From Actinophytocola algeriensis (lineage in GTDB: Bacteria; Actinomycetota; Actinomycetes; Mycobacteriales; Pseudonocardiaceae): a stretch of 64,000 nucleotides of DNA. Below, one piece after another: positions 29,127 through 39,000 of this stretch (positions within the stretch are counted from its first letter, which is position 1; the number at the start of each line of letters is the position of its first letter). The stretch is from positions 1 through 64,000 of the forward strand of contig NZ_JACHJQ010000006.1 of assembly GCF_014203735.1 (NCBI RefSeq), read 5' to 3'. Both the position numbers and the translations under genes were made by a program. The notes beneath the pieces were generated by a model. That model searched no databases, was not told the origin of the DNA, and saw nothing but the letters and a program-made list of their open reading frames with translations.

Positions 29127-30299
29127 CTACCCCTTTGCCTTGGCCATCACGGCACCGACGACGAAGTCCGGGTACTGCTCTGCGATGCCGTCGACGTCCG
29201 GGACGACCTTCACGTCCCCGAGGCCGGCCGCCTCGAACGTGGCGCGCCACGCGGCGGGGGTGAGGAAGCCGTGGGTCGGGCGCCGCACCGGGTCGGTGGC
29301 GACGTCGGTGAAGCTGTCCAGGAAGTCGAAGATGATCTCCGCGTGGATGGGCCGCGCCAGCTTGGTCGGGCGGATGCACTCCGACACGACCACGGTGCCA
29401 CCCGGCTTGAGGGCCTTCGCCGCCTCGCGGATGACGAAGTCCAGGTCCGGCGCCACGTGGAAGCAGTTGACCGAGTACACGACGTCGAACGTGCCCGGCT
29501 CGACGCCCTGCTCCTCCCACGACTGCGTCATGTCCACCCGCGCCGACTCGATGGTCGTCGACGGGTCGGCGGCCGCGGCCACCGCGCGTTCGCCGTGCCG
29601 CGCGAACGTCTCCGCGACCTCGGTGAACCGGTAGCGGGTGACCGCCGGACCGAGCTTGCGGAGCACGTACTCGGCCGCGCTGCCGCAGCCGCCGCCGATC
29701 TCCAGCACCTCGAACGGGCCGCCGCCGGCAGGCGCGAGCCGCGACACCGCCTCGGCGCCGACCGTGTTGTTGATGGCGTAGAGGAGGTTGTCGTTGTGGA
29801 AGTACTTCAGCCACAGCGGCAGCTTCGACGGTGCGAACAGGATCTCGTCCCCTGTCGCCTCACCGGCGAAGAAGGTCTTGGCCTCCTCGATGAGCGTGCG
29901 CAGGATGTCCGCCGCCACGGCGACGCCCGGCTCGCGCTCCGCGAGCTCGGCAGCGACCGTCTCGAAGTCGGGCTCCTTCAGCGCACCGGGGTAGTAGCGG
30001 GTGCCCTCCCGTTCGAAGATGCCCGCGATGGTGAGCTTCTCGTACAGGAACTTCAGCGGGATCGTCCTGCGCCACGGGATCGAGAGGTCCTTCTTGGCCT
30101 GCTGGACCGAGATCCCGTTCGTCGCGGGCAGTGCGCCGATCGACGAGAGGATGCGGTGCGCGGTCGCGTCGACGAGGCGGGAGAAGTTCTCGTTCGCCGC
30201 GAGGAACCGGAACGGGAACAGCTCCCGGATCGGCTCGTCGACGATGGCGGCGCGGAGCTTCGCGAACTCCTCCGCCTTGGGGTGGTCGAAGTCGGACAT
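29127..30299 (-). CDS. SAM-dependent class I methyltransferase
   Basis: 390 residues. A winged-helix-like N-terminal region ('ILSSIGALPATNGISVQQAKKDL', 'AGIFEREGTRYYPG') precedes a class I Rossmann fold with motif I 'VLEIGGGCGSAAEYVL', 'YSVNCFHVAPDLDFVI' and 'LKPGGTVVVSECIRP'. It would methylate an O, N or C atom of an intermediate. ATG 30299 has GGAGAG 11 bp upstream; a GTG three codons earlier (30308) is possible. It follows the P450 by 25 bp in the warhead operon. Confidence 0.85.
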   Translation of the reverse strand: MSDFDHPKAEEFAKLRAAIVDEPIRELFPFRFLAANENFSRLVDATAHRILSSIGALPATNGISVQQAKKDLSIPWRRTIPLKFLYEKLTIAGIFEREGTRYYPGALKEPDFETVAAELAEREPGVAVAADILRTLIEEAKTFFAGEATGDEILFAPSKLPLWLKYFHNDNLLYAINNTVGAEAVSRLAPAGGGPFEVLEIGGGCGSAAEYVLRKLGPAVTRYRFTEVAETFARHGERAVAAAADPSTTIESARVDMTQSWEEQGVEPGTFDVVYSVNCFHVAPDLDFVIREAAKALKPGGTVVVSECIRPTKLARPIHAEIIFDFLDSFTDVATDPVRRPTHGFLTPAAWRATFEAAGLGDVKVVPDVDGIAEQYPDFVVGAVMAKAKG

Positions 30300-30324
30300 G
30301 GCGTTCACCGCTCTCCAGGGGTGA

Positions 30325-31704
30325 TCAGGCCGCGCGGCGGGCGGGCGCGGACCAGTCTTGGACGATCATGGGGAGGCCGCCACCGAGGCGGAGCGACATC
30401 ATCGGCTCTGGCTTGACCCGGAAACCGGGCACCGCACCGAGTTTCAGTTCGCGCATCAGCGTGGAGATGATGAACGTCGCCTCCATCATCCCCAGGTGGT
30501 TGCCGACGCAGAACCGGGGACCCGCGCCGAACGGGATGTGCGCGTACCGCGGCCGGTCCGACTTGATGTCGGGGTCGAACCGCTCCGGGTCGAACCGCTC
30601 GGGCTCGGCCCAGTACCTCGGGTGCCGGTGCAGCGTGTACGGGCAGATCAGCACCTCGGCGCCGGCGGGGACGTGGTAGCCACCGACCTCGTCGGCCTCG
30701 AGCGCGCGCCGCGGCAGGATCCACACCGGCGGGTGCAGGCGCATGGCCTCCTGCAGCACCATGTGCGTGTACCGCAGCTTCGTGAGGTCCTCGTAGACCG
30801 GACGGCGGTCGCCGTAGACCGCGACGGCCTCCTCGTGCAGCCGCTCCCGGACCTCCGGGTGCCTGCCGACGAAGTCGAGCGTCCAGCCCACCGTGCTGGC
30901 CGTCGTCTCGTGCCCGGCCAGCAGCAGCGTGACCAGCTCGTCCCGCATGCGGCGGTCGGCCACCCGGCGGTCGGTCTCCTTGTTCGTGGAGGCGATGAGC
31001 CGGGTCAGCACGTCGTCACCGGCTTCGACCGGGTTGGCCTTCCGGTGTTCCACCAGCAGGCCCACGATCCGTTGCAGGTCGTCCCGTGCCGACCGGAACG
31101 CGCGCTGCCCCTTCAGCGGCAGCCACCTCGGGATCATGCCGAGGGTCTCCATCTCGAACATGGCCTGGTCCTGCACGGCCTCGAACGAGTGACCCACCGA
31201 CTCGAACTCACCGAGGTCGGCGTCGAGCAGGGTGCTGCCGAGCACGCCGAGCGTGAGCGCGGTGACCTCGGACAGCACGTCCACCGGGCCGTCGGTGGAC
31301 AGCTGCGCGCGGAGCCGCGCCACCAGCCCGAGCGACTCGGACACGATCACGTCGGCCTGCTTGGCGATCCGCTTGTGCTGGAACACCGGCTGGATGGTGC
31401 GCCGCTGTTCCTTCCACAGCGCGCCCTCACTGGTCAGGAGGCCGTCGCCGAGCGCGCGCTTGGCCTCCGTGTAGCCGATGCCCTTGTGGTAGTTGGCCGC
31501 GTTGTCCGCCAGCACGTGCTTGGCGTGGTCGGGGTGGTTGAAGATGTAGAGCTTCTTCGGGCCGATCGCCACCCGCACCGCGTCGCCGTACTCGCGGACC
31601 GCCTCGCTCATCAGGCCGAGGCGATCCGCGCGGAGCTGGCGCAGGATCCCCAGGGCCGCCCTGCGGGGCGGCCCTGGGGGCACTCGGCCACTGTTCGTGG
31701 TCAC
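30325..31704 (-). CDS. Cytochrome P450 of the enediyne operon
   Basis: 459 residues. P450 hallmarks: I-helix 'LLLAGHETTAST', K-helix 'LQEAMRLHPP' (ExxR), 'RFDPERFDPD' and heme loop 'FGAGPRFCVGNHLGMMEA' with the axial Cys. The GTG start overlaps the UnbU stop (GTGA, 31701-31704), so it is coupled to the warhead cassette. It presumably oxidises the nascent enediyne core or a close derivative. Several enediyne clusters have a P450 next to this cassette (SgcE7-like); orthology cannot be settled without alignment. Confidence 0.9.
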   Translation of the reverse strand: MTTNSGRVPPGPPRRAALGILRQLRADRLGLMSEAVREYGDAVRVAIGPKKLYIFNHPDHAKHVLADNAANYHKGIGYTEAKRALGDGLLTSEGALWKEQRRTIQPVFQHKRIAKQADVIVSESLGLVARLRAQLSTDGPVDVLSEVTALTLGVLGSTLLDADLGEFESVGHSFEAVQDQAMFEMETLGMIPRWLPLKGQRAFRSARDDLQRIVGLLVEHRKANPVEAGDDVLTRLIASTNKETDRRVADRRMRDELVTLLLAGHETTASTVGWTLDFVGRHPEVRERLHEEAVAVYGDRRPVYEDLTKLRYTHMVLQEAMRLHPPVWILPRRALEADEVGGYHVPAGAEVLICPYTLHRHPRYWAEPERFDPERFDPDIKSDRPRYAHIPFGAGPRFCVGNHLGMMEATFIISTLMRELKLGAVPGFRVKPEPMMSLRLGGGLPMIVQDWSAPARRAA

Positions 31705-32747
31705 GCGGCTGCCGGCCGGGCCTGCGGCCCACCGTCGTCGGAGACCACCGTGAGCGGTGGCTCCGCCTTCTCCTTCTCCTTCTCCTTCTCCGCCTCGAGC
31801 CGCGCGCGCTCGGCGGCGGCCTTGTTGACGAAGTGCAGGCTCCACAGGAACATGCCGCGGATCAGACACACGATCGCCGTGGCGAGGAACAGGCCGTAGG
31901 CCACGTGCATGACCATGAACAGGCCGTAGAACAACGCGACGCCCGCGCCGAACGCGAACTGCGCGCCCGGCCTGGACGGCGTGGTGCCCGGGTCCGTCAC
32001 CATGTAGTTGGTGTAGAGGATGAACGCGACGCCGGTCATGACCGCGAGCGCGCCCGGGATGGCCGTGTCGAACAGGATGCCGCGCAGGATCGCCTGGAGC
32101 GCGAAGAAGCTCAGCCACCCCGCGATCAGCCACATCCGGTCGGTCAGCTTCGCGTTCAGCAGCGTGCCGGTGATGATGATGATCCCCGGCAGGATCCAGC
32201 TGCCCCAGTCGTTCAGGCCCTCGGTGAAGTGGTACGGCGGCGCGATGCTGCCCCAGGGGAACAGCACGAGCACCATGAGGATCCCGAAGTTGGACGGGTT
32301 CATGTAGTGCTTCAGCCTGCCGCGCGACGGGGCGCGCAGGATCCACTTCGCCGCCACCGCGAGGGTGACCGCGAACATCATCACCCAGATCCGGTCGTTG
32401 ACGTAGATCAGCATGTTCAACGCGATGCTGGTGATGTGCGCGGGGAACAGGAACTCCATCAGGCCCTTGAACCCGTTGCCCGCGTAGCGGGGTGCGCGGC
32501 CCTCGACACGGGCGCCGATCTTCTCCAGCACCAGTTCGACGGTGTAGCCGGTGGCGATGGCGATGAACGGCCAGATCCACGGCTGCTCGAACCCGAGGAA
32601 GATGTAACCGGCGACGTTGAACGCCGTGATCGAGATGGCGAACCGACGCAGTGCGGTGATGTGCTTGGGTTCGCGCAGCTTCGGCGGCTCACCCGAGGGC
32701 GGGGTACCACCCGGCTTTGCTTCCTGGACAACCATTTCCGTCCTCAC
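31701..32747 (-). CDS. unbU: Enediyne warhead membrane protein UnbU (E5)
   Basis: 348 residues with about eight to nine membrane helices in a RnfD/NqrB-like arrangement, and a charged 'EKEKEKEKAEPP' C-terminal tail. It matches the UnbU component of the conserved five-gene enediyne cassette (PksE, TE, UnbL, UnbV, UnbU) in length, topology and position. Its biochemical role in warhead maturation is not established in the literature I know. The GTG at 32747 overlaps the UnbV stop; ATG at 32735 is an alternative. It overlaps the P450 downstream. Confidence 0.9.
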   Translation of the reverse strand: MRTEMVVQEAKPGGTPPSGEPPKLREPKHITALRRFAISITAFNVAGYIFLGFEQPWIWPFIAIATGYTVELVLEKIGARVEGRAPRYAGNGFKGLMEFLFPAHITSIALNMLIYVNDRIWVMMFAVTLAVAAKWILRAPSRGRLKHYMNPSNFGILMVLVLFPWGSIAPPYHFTEGLNDWGSWILPGIIIITGTLLNAKLTDRMWLIAGWLSFFALQAILRGILFDTAIPGALAVMTGVAFILYTNYMVTDPGTTPSRPGAQFAFGAGVALFYGLFMVMHVAYGLFLATAIVCLIRGMFLWSLHFVNKAAAERARLEAEKEKEKEKAEPPLTVVSDDGGPQARPAAA

Positions 32748-34717
32748 TTCTCCTCGGCCGTGGCGCCGAGCACGAACTGGTGCTTGCCCTGGCTCAGCTC
32801 AAGCTCCTGCATGTGGGTCTTGCCCTGCCGGTCCCGCCACTCGATGCAGACGTTCACGGGGCCCTCGGCGTCACCGAGTCCGATGTGGACCTCGGTGCTG
32901 CGCTTGCCGCCGTGGCCGCTGCCGCCGTCGACGCGCTGGATGTACTTCTTGCCGTCCGCCGTGGTGACCGTGACCTGTGCACCGGTCGCGGGCGAGCCCG
33001 CGATGTCCGCGGTGCCGACCGTCTCCTTCTGCTCGTGGGTGAGCTCGAGGTTCAGGTAGCCACCGGGGCTCGGCGCCTCGTTGTGGTAGTACACCGGCTC
33101 GCCGTACTGGCGGGCCACCGCGAGGTCGAGCAGGCCGTCGCCGTCGGCGTCGCCGGTGGCGATGCCGCGGGTCGGGATCGGCACGGCCAGGCCCAGCTCG
33201 GGCGCCAGGTCGGTGTAGCGGCCGTCCTCACCCTTGACGAACAGGTGCAGCGTCTCACTGCCCGCGATGTCGTCGCCCGCGTTGGCGTTGGGCCAGAAGA
33301 ACGGGTTGGCCACCAGCGCGTCGTTGGCCATCGCCAGCTCCTGCAGCTGCGGCCAGCGGTTCGTCGAACCCCGGATGAAGCCGTTGGTCACCGCGATGTC
33401 CAGCTCGCCGCGGTTGGCGAAGTCGGCGAGCTTGTTGTCCCACGACCAGCCGGACCACGCGGTGCCGTCCCCGCCGCTGACGTCCTTGAACGGCGCTTCC
33501 CCGGACCGCAGCTGCGTGCGCAGGTCTGCCTTGTCCTTGGCCTGGTTGACGTAGTGGAAGTTGCTCTCCACGATGCCCCACGTGACCGTCAGGTTGGAGA
33601 CGAACGCGTCGTAGAGGCCGTCGTGGTTGGTGTCGCCGAAGTCGACGCCCATGCCCTTGAACGAGTCCTCACCGATCCGCTTCGACTTCGGCGTGCCAGG
33701 GGTGCGGGTCGTCTCGACGTTGTCGAAGCTCACCTTGCCCGGCTGGGAACGGTTGTACAGCAACCGGTCCTGGCCGAAGTCGTTGGCGATGTAGAGCTCG
33801 GGGAGCAGGTCGCCGTCGAGGTCGTTGGCGCTGACCGCGAGCGTCCAGCCGTGGCGGGCCTCCTCGGGCAGCACGTCCTCCGGGACCGCCTCGAAGTCCG
33901 CGGTCGGGTTCGCACCCGCCGTCGCGCCCTTGCCGAGCAGGATGTGCTTGCCGCCACCGTTCTGCGCGTGCGACAGGGAGTGGTTCATCTCCACGCCCCC
34001 GTCCTGGCTCGGGTCGAGGACCGGGCTGTCGGGGAAGTAGTTGCCGACGAAGATGTCGTCGTGGCCGTCACCGTCGAAGTCCGCGACGGTCGCCGCGTTG
34101 GAGTTCCACTGCGGACCGTTGTACTTCCCGTCCGGGCCGGCGTTGTTGCCCGGCACTGCCTCGGTCGCGACGAACGCGGACGGCGACAGCGCGTCGTCGT
34201 GGTCGGCGGTCTGCAGGTGGATGACCGGGGTGCGGCCCCACATGTAGATCAGCAGGTCCAGCCTGCCGTCCTCGTTGAGGTCGGCGGGCACGCAGCCCAT
34301 CGGCGCCATCACGTCGTTGACGGGCAGCGGGGCCGGCGTGAGCTCGAACGGCTCGTACCGGTCACCGCGCGCGTCGGGCACCGGCGTGATGATGACCTGG
34401 TCGGTGCGCGGGTCGACCACGCACAGGTCGTTCGGCAGGCCGTCGCCGTCCAGGTCGTTCATCGCGACCGCGGCACCCACCGACGACATCCACGCGTCGA
34501 TGTGCTTGTACGCCTGGTTCACCTGCCGGATCGACTGCTGCTTGTCCGACTCGGGGAGCGCCACGCTGTGTTCCGCGAACGCGTAGTTGTCCGCCATCGC
34601 GTTCCTGGTGTCCGCGGAAACCTGCGGCAGGGTGACCGCGAAGTAGAACGCGACGACGACCACGAGCGCGATGACACCGGTCAGCTGCCTGCGCAGCAGG
34701 CCAAGTACCGCGGTCAT
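32744..34717 (-). CDS. unbV: Enediyne warhead protein UnbV (E4), FG-GAP/ASPIC
   Basis: 657 residues. One N-terminal membrane anchor (TGVIALVVVVAFYFAV) is followed by a beta-propeller of FG-GAP/VCBS repeats with calcium-loop motifs (DLDGDGLPND, DLNEDGRLDLL, DFDGDGHDDIFVGNY, DTNHDGLYDAF, DADGDGLLDLAVA). A C-terminal ASPIC/UnbV domain has 'IEWRDRQGKTHMQELELSQGKHQFV'. This is the signature protein of enediyne loci. It would sit on the outer face of the membrane. The ATG overlaps the UnbL stop (ATGA). Confidence 0.93.
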   Translation of the reverse strand: MTAVLGLLRRQLTGVIALVVVVAFYFAVTLPQVSADTRNAMADNYAFAEHSVALPESDKQQSIRQVNQAYKHIDAWMSSVGAAVAMNDLDGDGLPNDLCVVDPRTDQVIITPVPDARGDRYEPFELTPAPLPVNDVMAPMGCVPADLNEDGRLDLLIYMWGRTPVIHLQTADHDDALSPSAFVATEAVPGNNAGPDGKYNGPQWNSNAATVADFDGDGHDDIFVGNYFPDSPVLDPSQDGGVEMNHSLSHAQNGGGKHILLGKGATAGANPTADFEAVPEDVLPEEARHGWTLAVSANDLDGDLLPELYIANDFGQDRLLYNRSQPGKVSFDNVETTRTPGTPKSKRIGEDSFKGMGVDFGDTNHDGLYDAFVSNLTVTWGIVESNFHYVNQAKDKADLRTQLRSGEAPFKDVSGGDGTAWSGWSWDNKLADFANRGELDIAVTNGFIRGSTNRWPQLQELAMANDALVANPFFWPNANAGDDIAGSETLHLFVKGEDGRYTDLAPELGLAVPIPTRGIATGDADGDGLLDLAVARQYGEPVYYHNEAPSPGGYLNLELTHEQKETVGTADIAGSPATGAQVTVTTADGKKYIQRVDGGSGHGGKRSTEVHIGLGDAEGPVNVCIEWRDRQGKTHMQELELSQGKHQFVLGATAEEK

Positions 34718-35718
34718 GTGTTCACACCTCCAAGGGAAACGAATGCGCTGGCGATCCGCTGCCGCCAGATCTCGTACGCCGGCTTGTCGCCGTCTGCCTG
34801 GTCGGCAGGCCGGAGCTCGTCAGCGAGCCGGGCCGCCTCTTCCGGGGTGGTGCCGCACAGCACCTGGGTGGCCAGCGCGGAGTGCGCCGGGACGATGCCC
34901 GCCCGCACCCGTGCGTTCGCGGCGAACGCGCTGCCCTGGGCGAGGTTGCCCTGGTAGTCGCCGGCGCGAGCCCGCAGCGTCCGCAGCTCCTGCTCGGCGT
35001 CTGCCCGGTCGTCACCGCCACCGGCGTAGGTGGCCGCGAGCCCGACACCGGCCCACAGGTCTGGGCGCCGCTCCTCCGGGAACGTGTCCAGCAGGTCCGC
35101 CACCAGCACCGGGTCGGTGCCGCGGACGAACCACGACGCACGCCCGATGCCCTGGTCGATCGCGCTGTTCGCGTAGGACCCGTGCGGACCGCCCGGCCAC
35201 GGGAAGTTCGGGTCCTGGTACTTGCCGTCGATGTACTTCGCGGTGTGGAAGTACGCCTGGTGGAAGCCGTACCCGTCGAGCACCAGCGGCACCAGCACGG
35301 GGTCCAGCGACGACGGCTTCGGCCACCGGAAACGCGGCAGCCGCGCCATCGCCCAGCCGATCCCCACGTACGCGAGGTACTGGTACGTCTGGCCCTTCTC
35401 GGTCTCGAAGAAGCGGCGGGCGTTGTCCGAGCGGCCGAACGGCAGGCCGTCGAGCATCGCGAGGCCCATGCCCGCGCCCTCGTAGGCGAAGCCGCGCAAC
35501 CAGTCGGGCAGCTCTTCGATCCGCGTCTCCGCGTCGGCCGGGGTGCGGGCCTCGACCGCGTGTGCGTAACCGATCAGGAAGGTCTTCCCGACGGTCTCGA
35601 GCCGTTCCTGAGCAGCCGGAGATTTTTTGTGGAAGCCGCGCTTGTCGAGAGTCGTCTCGACAACATTCGGTGTCAGTAGGCGCCGCCGCAGCGCCCGCCA
35701 TGAACTGGACAAGTTCAT
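34714..35718 (-). CDS. unbL: Enediyne warhead protein UnbL (E3), DUF1702
   Basis: 334 residues, soluble, with 'WLRGFAYEGAGMGLAMLDGLPFG', 'RFFETEKGQTYQYLAYVGIGWAMARL' and 'YGFHQAYFHTAKYI', features of the DUF1702/UnbL family. First gene of the minus-strand warhead operon and divergent from pksE across 307 bp. Function is unknown biochemically, but the gene is part of the minimal conserved enediyne cassette. Start ATG 35718 is preceded by TTAGGGG at very short spacing, so initiation may be weak or leaderless. Confidence 0.9.
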   Translation of the reverse strand: MNLSSSWRALRRRLLTPNVVETTLDKRGFHKKSPAAQERLETVGKTFLIGYAHAVEARTPADAETRIEELPDWLRGFAYEGAGMGLAMLDGLPFGRSDNARRFFETEKGQTYQYLAYVGIGWAMARLPRFRWPKPSSLDPVLVPLVLDGYGFHQAYFHTAKYIDGKYQDPNFPWPGGPHGSYANSAIDQGIGRASWFVRGTDPVLVADLLDTFPEERRPDLWAGVGLAATYAGGGDDRADAEQELRTLRARAGDYQGNLAQGSAFAANARVRAGIVPAHSALATQVLCGTTPEEAARLADELRPADQADGDKPAYEIWRQRIASAFVSLGGVNT

Positions 35719-35756
35719 CCCCTAACCGTCAGCAAAACGGCATCGTGATTTTTGAT

Positions 35757-35791
35757 CGACTGACGACGTCGACATTGCCAAGGGTCAGTCG
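35757..35791. promoter_or_regulatory. Inverted repeat in the unbL-pksE divergent promoter
   Basis: CGACTGAC (35757-35764) and GTCAGTCG (35784-35791) form a perfect 8-bp inverted repeat with a 19-bp spacer, 39 bp upstream of the UnbL start and about 240 bp before pksE. It is the only clear symmetric site in the 307-bp control region (35719-36025). The centre-to-centre distance of 27 bp suggests two half sites on almost the same face. Which regulator uses it is unknown. Confidence 0.5.
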
Positions 35792-36025
35792 CGCACGTGG
35801 CACCGCGCATCTCCACTGATGCGCTATGCCCGTTTCGGCAGAAGAGACCGGGTAGGCACATGAAGAGAAGGCAAACGGCACATCACTCGTGCACGCTTGG
35901 TAGCGGCATTGGGAAAAGCGTGTCGAGGACTGTCGCCGAACTTCGGCCTCATCGCCGCGGGTCAGCGGCCGGCGTTATTCGCGCGCCGATTCGGTCGGGT
36001 GGTCGTCGAGAATAGGCGGTACAGG

Positions 36026-39000
36026 TTGAGCACCGAACGAATCGCGATCGTCGGCATCGGACTTCGTTACCCCGACGCCGCCAGCACCCAGGAACTCTGG
36101 GAGAACGTCCTGGCGGGACGCCGTGCGTTCCGCAGGCTGCCGGACGAGCGGATGAACCAGGCGGACTACTACTCCGCCGATCAGGACGCACCGGACCGCT
36201 TCTACTCCAAGAAAGCGGCCGTGCTGAGGGACTTCGAGTTCGACCGGCTGAAGTACAAGGTCGCCGGCAGCACCTTCCGGTCGACCGACCTCACTCACTG
36301 GCTGGCGCTGGACGTCGCCGCGACGGCACTGGCCGACGCGGGCTTCCCCGACGCGGAGGGCCTGCCGAAGCAGGCCACCGGCGTCGTGTTCGGCAACAGC
36401 CTCACGGGTGAGTTCTCCCGGGCGAACCTCATGCGGTTGCGCTGGCCATACGTGCGGCGCACCCTCGCGGCCGCGCTGTCGGCCAAGGGCTGGGACGACG
36501 ACGAGACGTCCGCGTTCCTGCGCGACCTCGAGCCCGTGTACAAGGCGCCGTTCCCCGCGATCGACGAGGACACCCTCGCGGGTGGTCTCGCGAACACCAT
36601 CGCGGGCCGGGTCTGCAACTACTTCGACCTCGGCGGCGGCGGTTACACCGTCGACGGCGCCTGTTCTTCGTCGCTGATCTCCATCGCGACGGCGTCCAAG
36701 GCACTGGTCGACGGCGACCTGGACGTGTGCCTCGCCGGTGGCGTGGACCTGTCCATCGACCCGTTCGAGGTGATCGGCTTCGCCAAGACCGGGGCGCTGT
36801 CCACCGGCGAGATGAAGATCTACGACGCCGACTCCAACGGCTTCTGGCCCGGTGAGGGCTCCGGGGTCGTCGTGCTGATGCGCGAGGAGGACGCGATCGC
36901 CCGCGGTCTGCGGATCTACGCGTCGATCACCGGCTGGGGCATGTCCTCGGACGGCAAGGGCGGCATCACCCGGCCGGAGGCGGCCGGGCACCGGCTCGCC
37001 ATCAGCCGCGCGTACAGCCGCGCCGGGTACGGCCCGGAGACCGTCGCCTACTTCGAGGGCCACGGCACCGGCACCGCACTCGGGGACGCCGTCGAGCTGG
37101 AAGCCATCGGTTCCGCGCGGCGCAACTCCGACCCGGAGGCCAGGCCTGCGGCGATCAGCTCGCTGAAGGGCAACATCGGCCACACCAAGGCCGCCGCGGG
37201 TGTCGGTGGCCTGATCAAGGCCGCGCTGTCGGTGTACCACCAGGTCATCCCGCCCTCGACCGGGCACTTCGACGCGCACCCGAAGCTCACCGGCGACAAC
37301 CCGGCGCTGTACGTGCCGAGCACACCGGAGCTGTGGCCGGACGACGTGCCGATCCGCGCCGGTGTGTCGGCGATGGGCTTCGGTGGCATGAACACGCACA
37401 TCGCGCTGGAGCAGGCCCCGGGCACCACGCGCCAGTCGGAGCTGCCGAAGGACGCCGCGGCACTGCACAGCGGCAGGCAGGACGCCGAGCTGTTGCTGCT
37501 CGACGCGGCCGACAACGCCACGCTGGCCGAGCAGGTCACCGGGCTGGTCGACGTGGTGGCGAAGCTGTCGTTCGCCGAGATCGCCGACCTGGCCGGGACA
37601 CTGGCCGGGCAGCTGACCGGCGGTCCGGTGCGGGCCGCGATCGTGACCACGAGCCCAGAGGACGCGGTCGGCAAGCTGGAGCGGCTGGGTGCCGCGCTGG
37701 CCGAGGACACCCGCCTGTTCACCGCGGACGGCGTGTACCTCGACCGCGGCGAGAGCGCACCGAGGATCGCCTACCTGTTCCCGGGTCAGGGTTCCGGGCG
37801 CGGCGCGGTCGGCGCGATCCGCCGCAGGTTCGCGGCGGCGGAGGCCGTGTTCGAGCACGCGGGTGTGCCGACCGACGGCGACCAGGTCGCCACCGAGGTC
37901 GCGCAGCCGCGGATCGTCGCCGGGTCGGTCGCGGCGCTGCGGGTGCTGCACAACCTCGGCGTGGACGCGGACGTCGCGGTCGGCCACAGCCTCGGCGAGC
38001 TCACCGCGCTGGCCTGGGCCGGTGTGCTGGGCGGCAAGGACGTCGTGCGCCTCGCCACGGCCCGCGGTGCGGTCATGGCCAACGCCAGCCAGGGCGGCGG
38101 CGCGATGGCCGGCCTCGCCACCACGGCCGACAAGGCCAGGTCGTTGTTCGGCAACGAGCCGGTCGTCATCGCCGGGTACAACGGGCCGAAGCAGACGGTC
38201 ATCGCGGGTGACGCGGGTGCCGTGGACCGCGTGGTCGAGACCGCCAGGGCCGAGGGCATCACCGCCAACCGGCTCAACGTGTCGCACGCCTTCCACTCGC
38301 CGCTGGTCCAGCCCGCGGCGGAGGCGATGACGGAGCGGCTCACCGAGTTCGACTTCGCCATCCCGGGGCGCACGATCGTGTCCGCCGTGACCGGTGAGGT
38401 GCTCGACCCGAGCACCGACCTGCGGGCGATGTTGCGCGACCAGATCGTGGCCCCGGTCCGGTTCCACGAGGCGGCCGCGAAGGCCACCGAGGGCGCGGAC
38501 CTCGCGATCGAGGTCGGTCCCGGCCGGGTGCTGACCGGGCTGCTGCGCGACATCGCGCCGGACGTGCCGGTGCTGTCTGTCGACACCGACAGCCAGTCGC
38601 TGTCCTCGCTGCTGTCGGTCGTCGGCGCCGCCTACGCGCTGGGCGCGAAGGTGGACACCGAGGCGCTGTTCGCCGACCGGGTGCGGCGGCCGATCTCGCT
38701 GTCGGGTGAGTTCACGTTCCTGGCGAGCCCGTGCGAGGCGGCACCGGACCTGGCGATCGGCATCACCGAGTTCGGTGCGCTCAACCCGGCCGCGAACGAG
38801 GCCGAGACCGAGACCGCCGAGGCAGGCGAGGACGGCACGTCCACGCTCGACCTGCTGCGCCAGCTCGCCGCCGAGCGCGTCGAGCTGCCGCTGGAGACCG
38901 TCACGGCGGCCACGCACCCGCTGGACGACCTGCACCTGAGCTCCATCACCGTCGGGCAGATCGTCAACGAGGTCACCCGCAGGCTGGGCCTGCCCACGCT

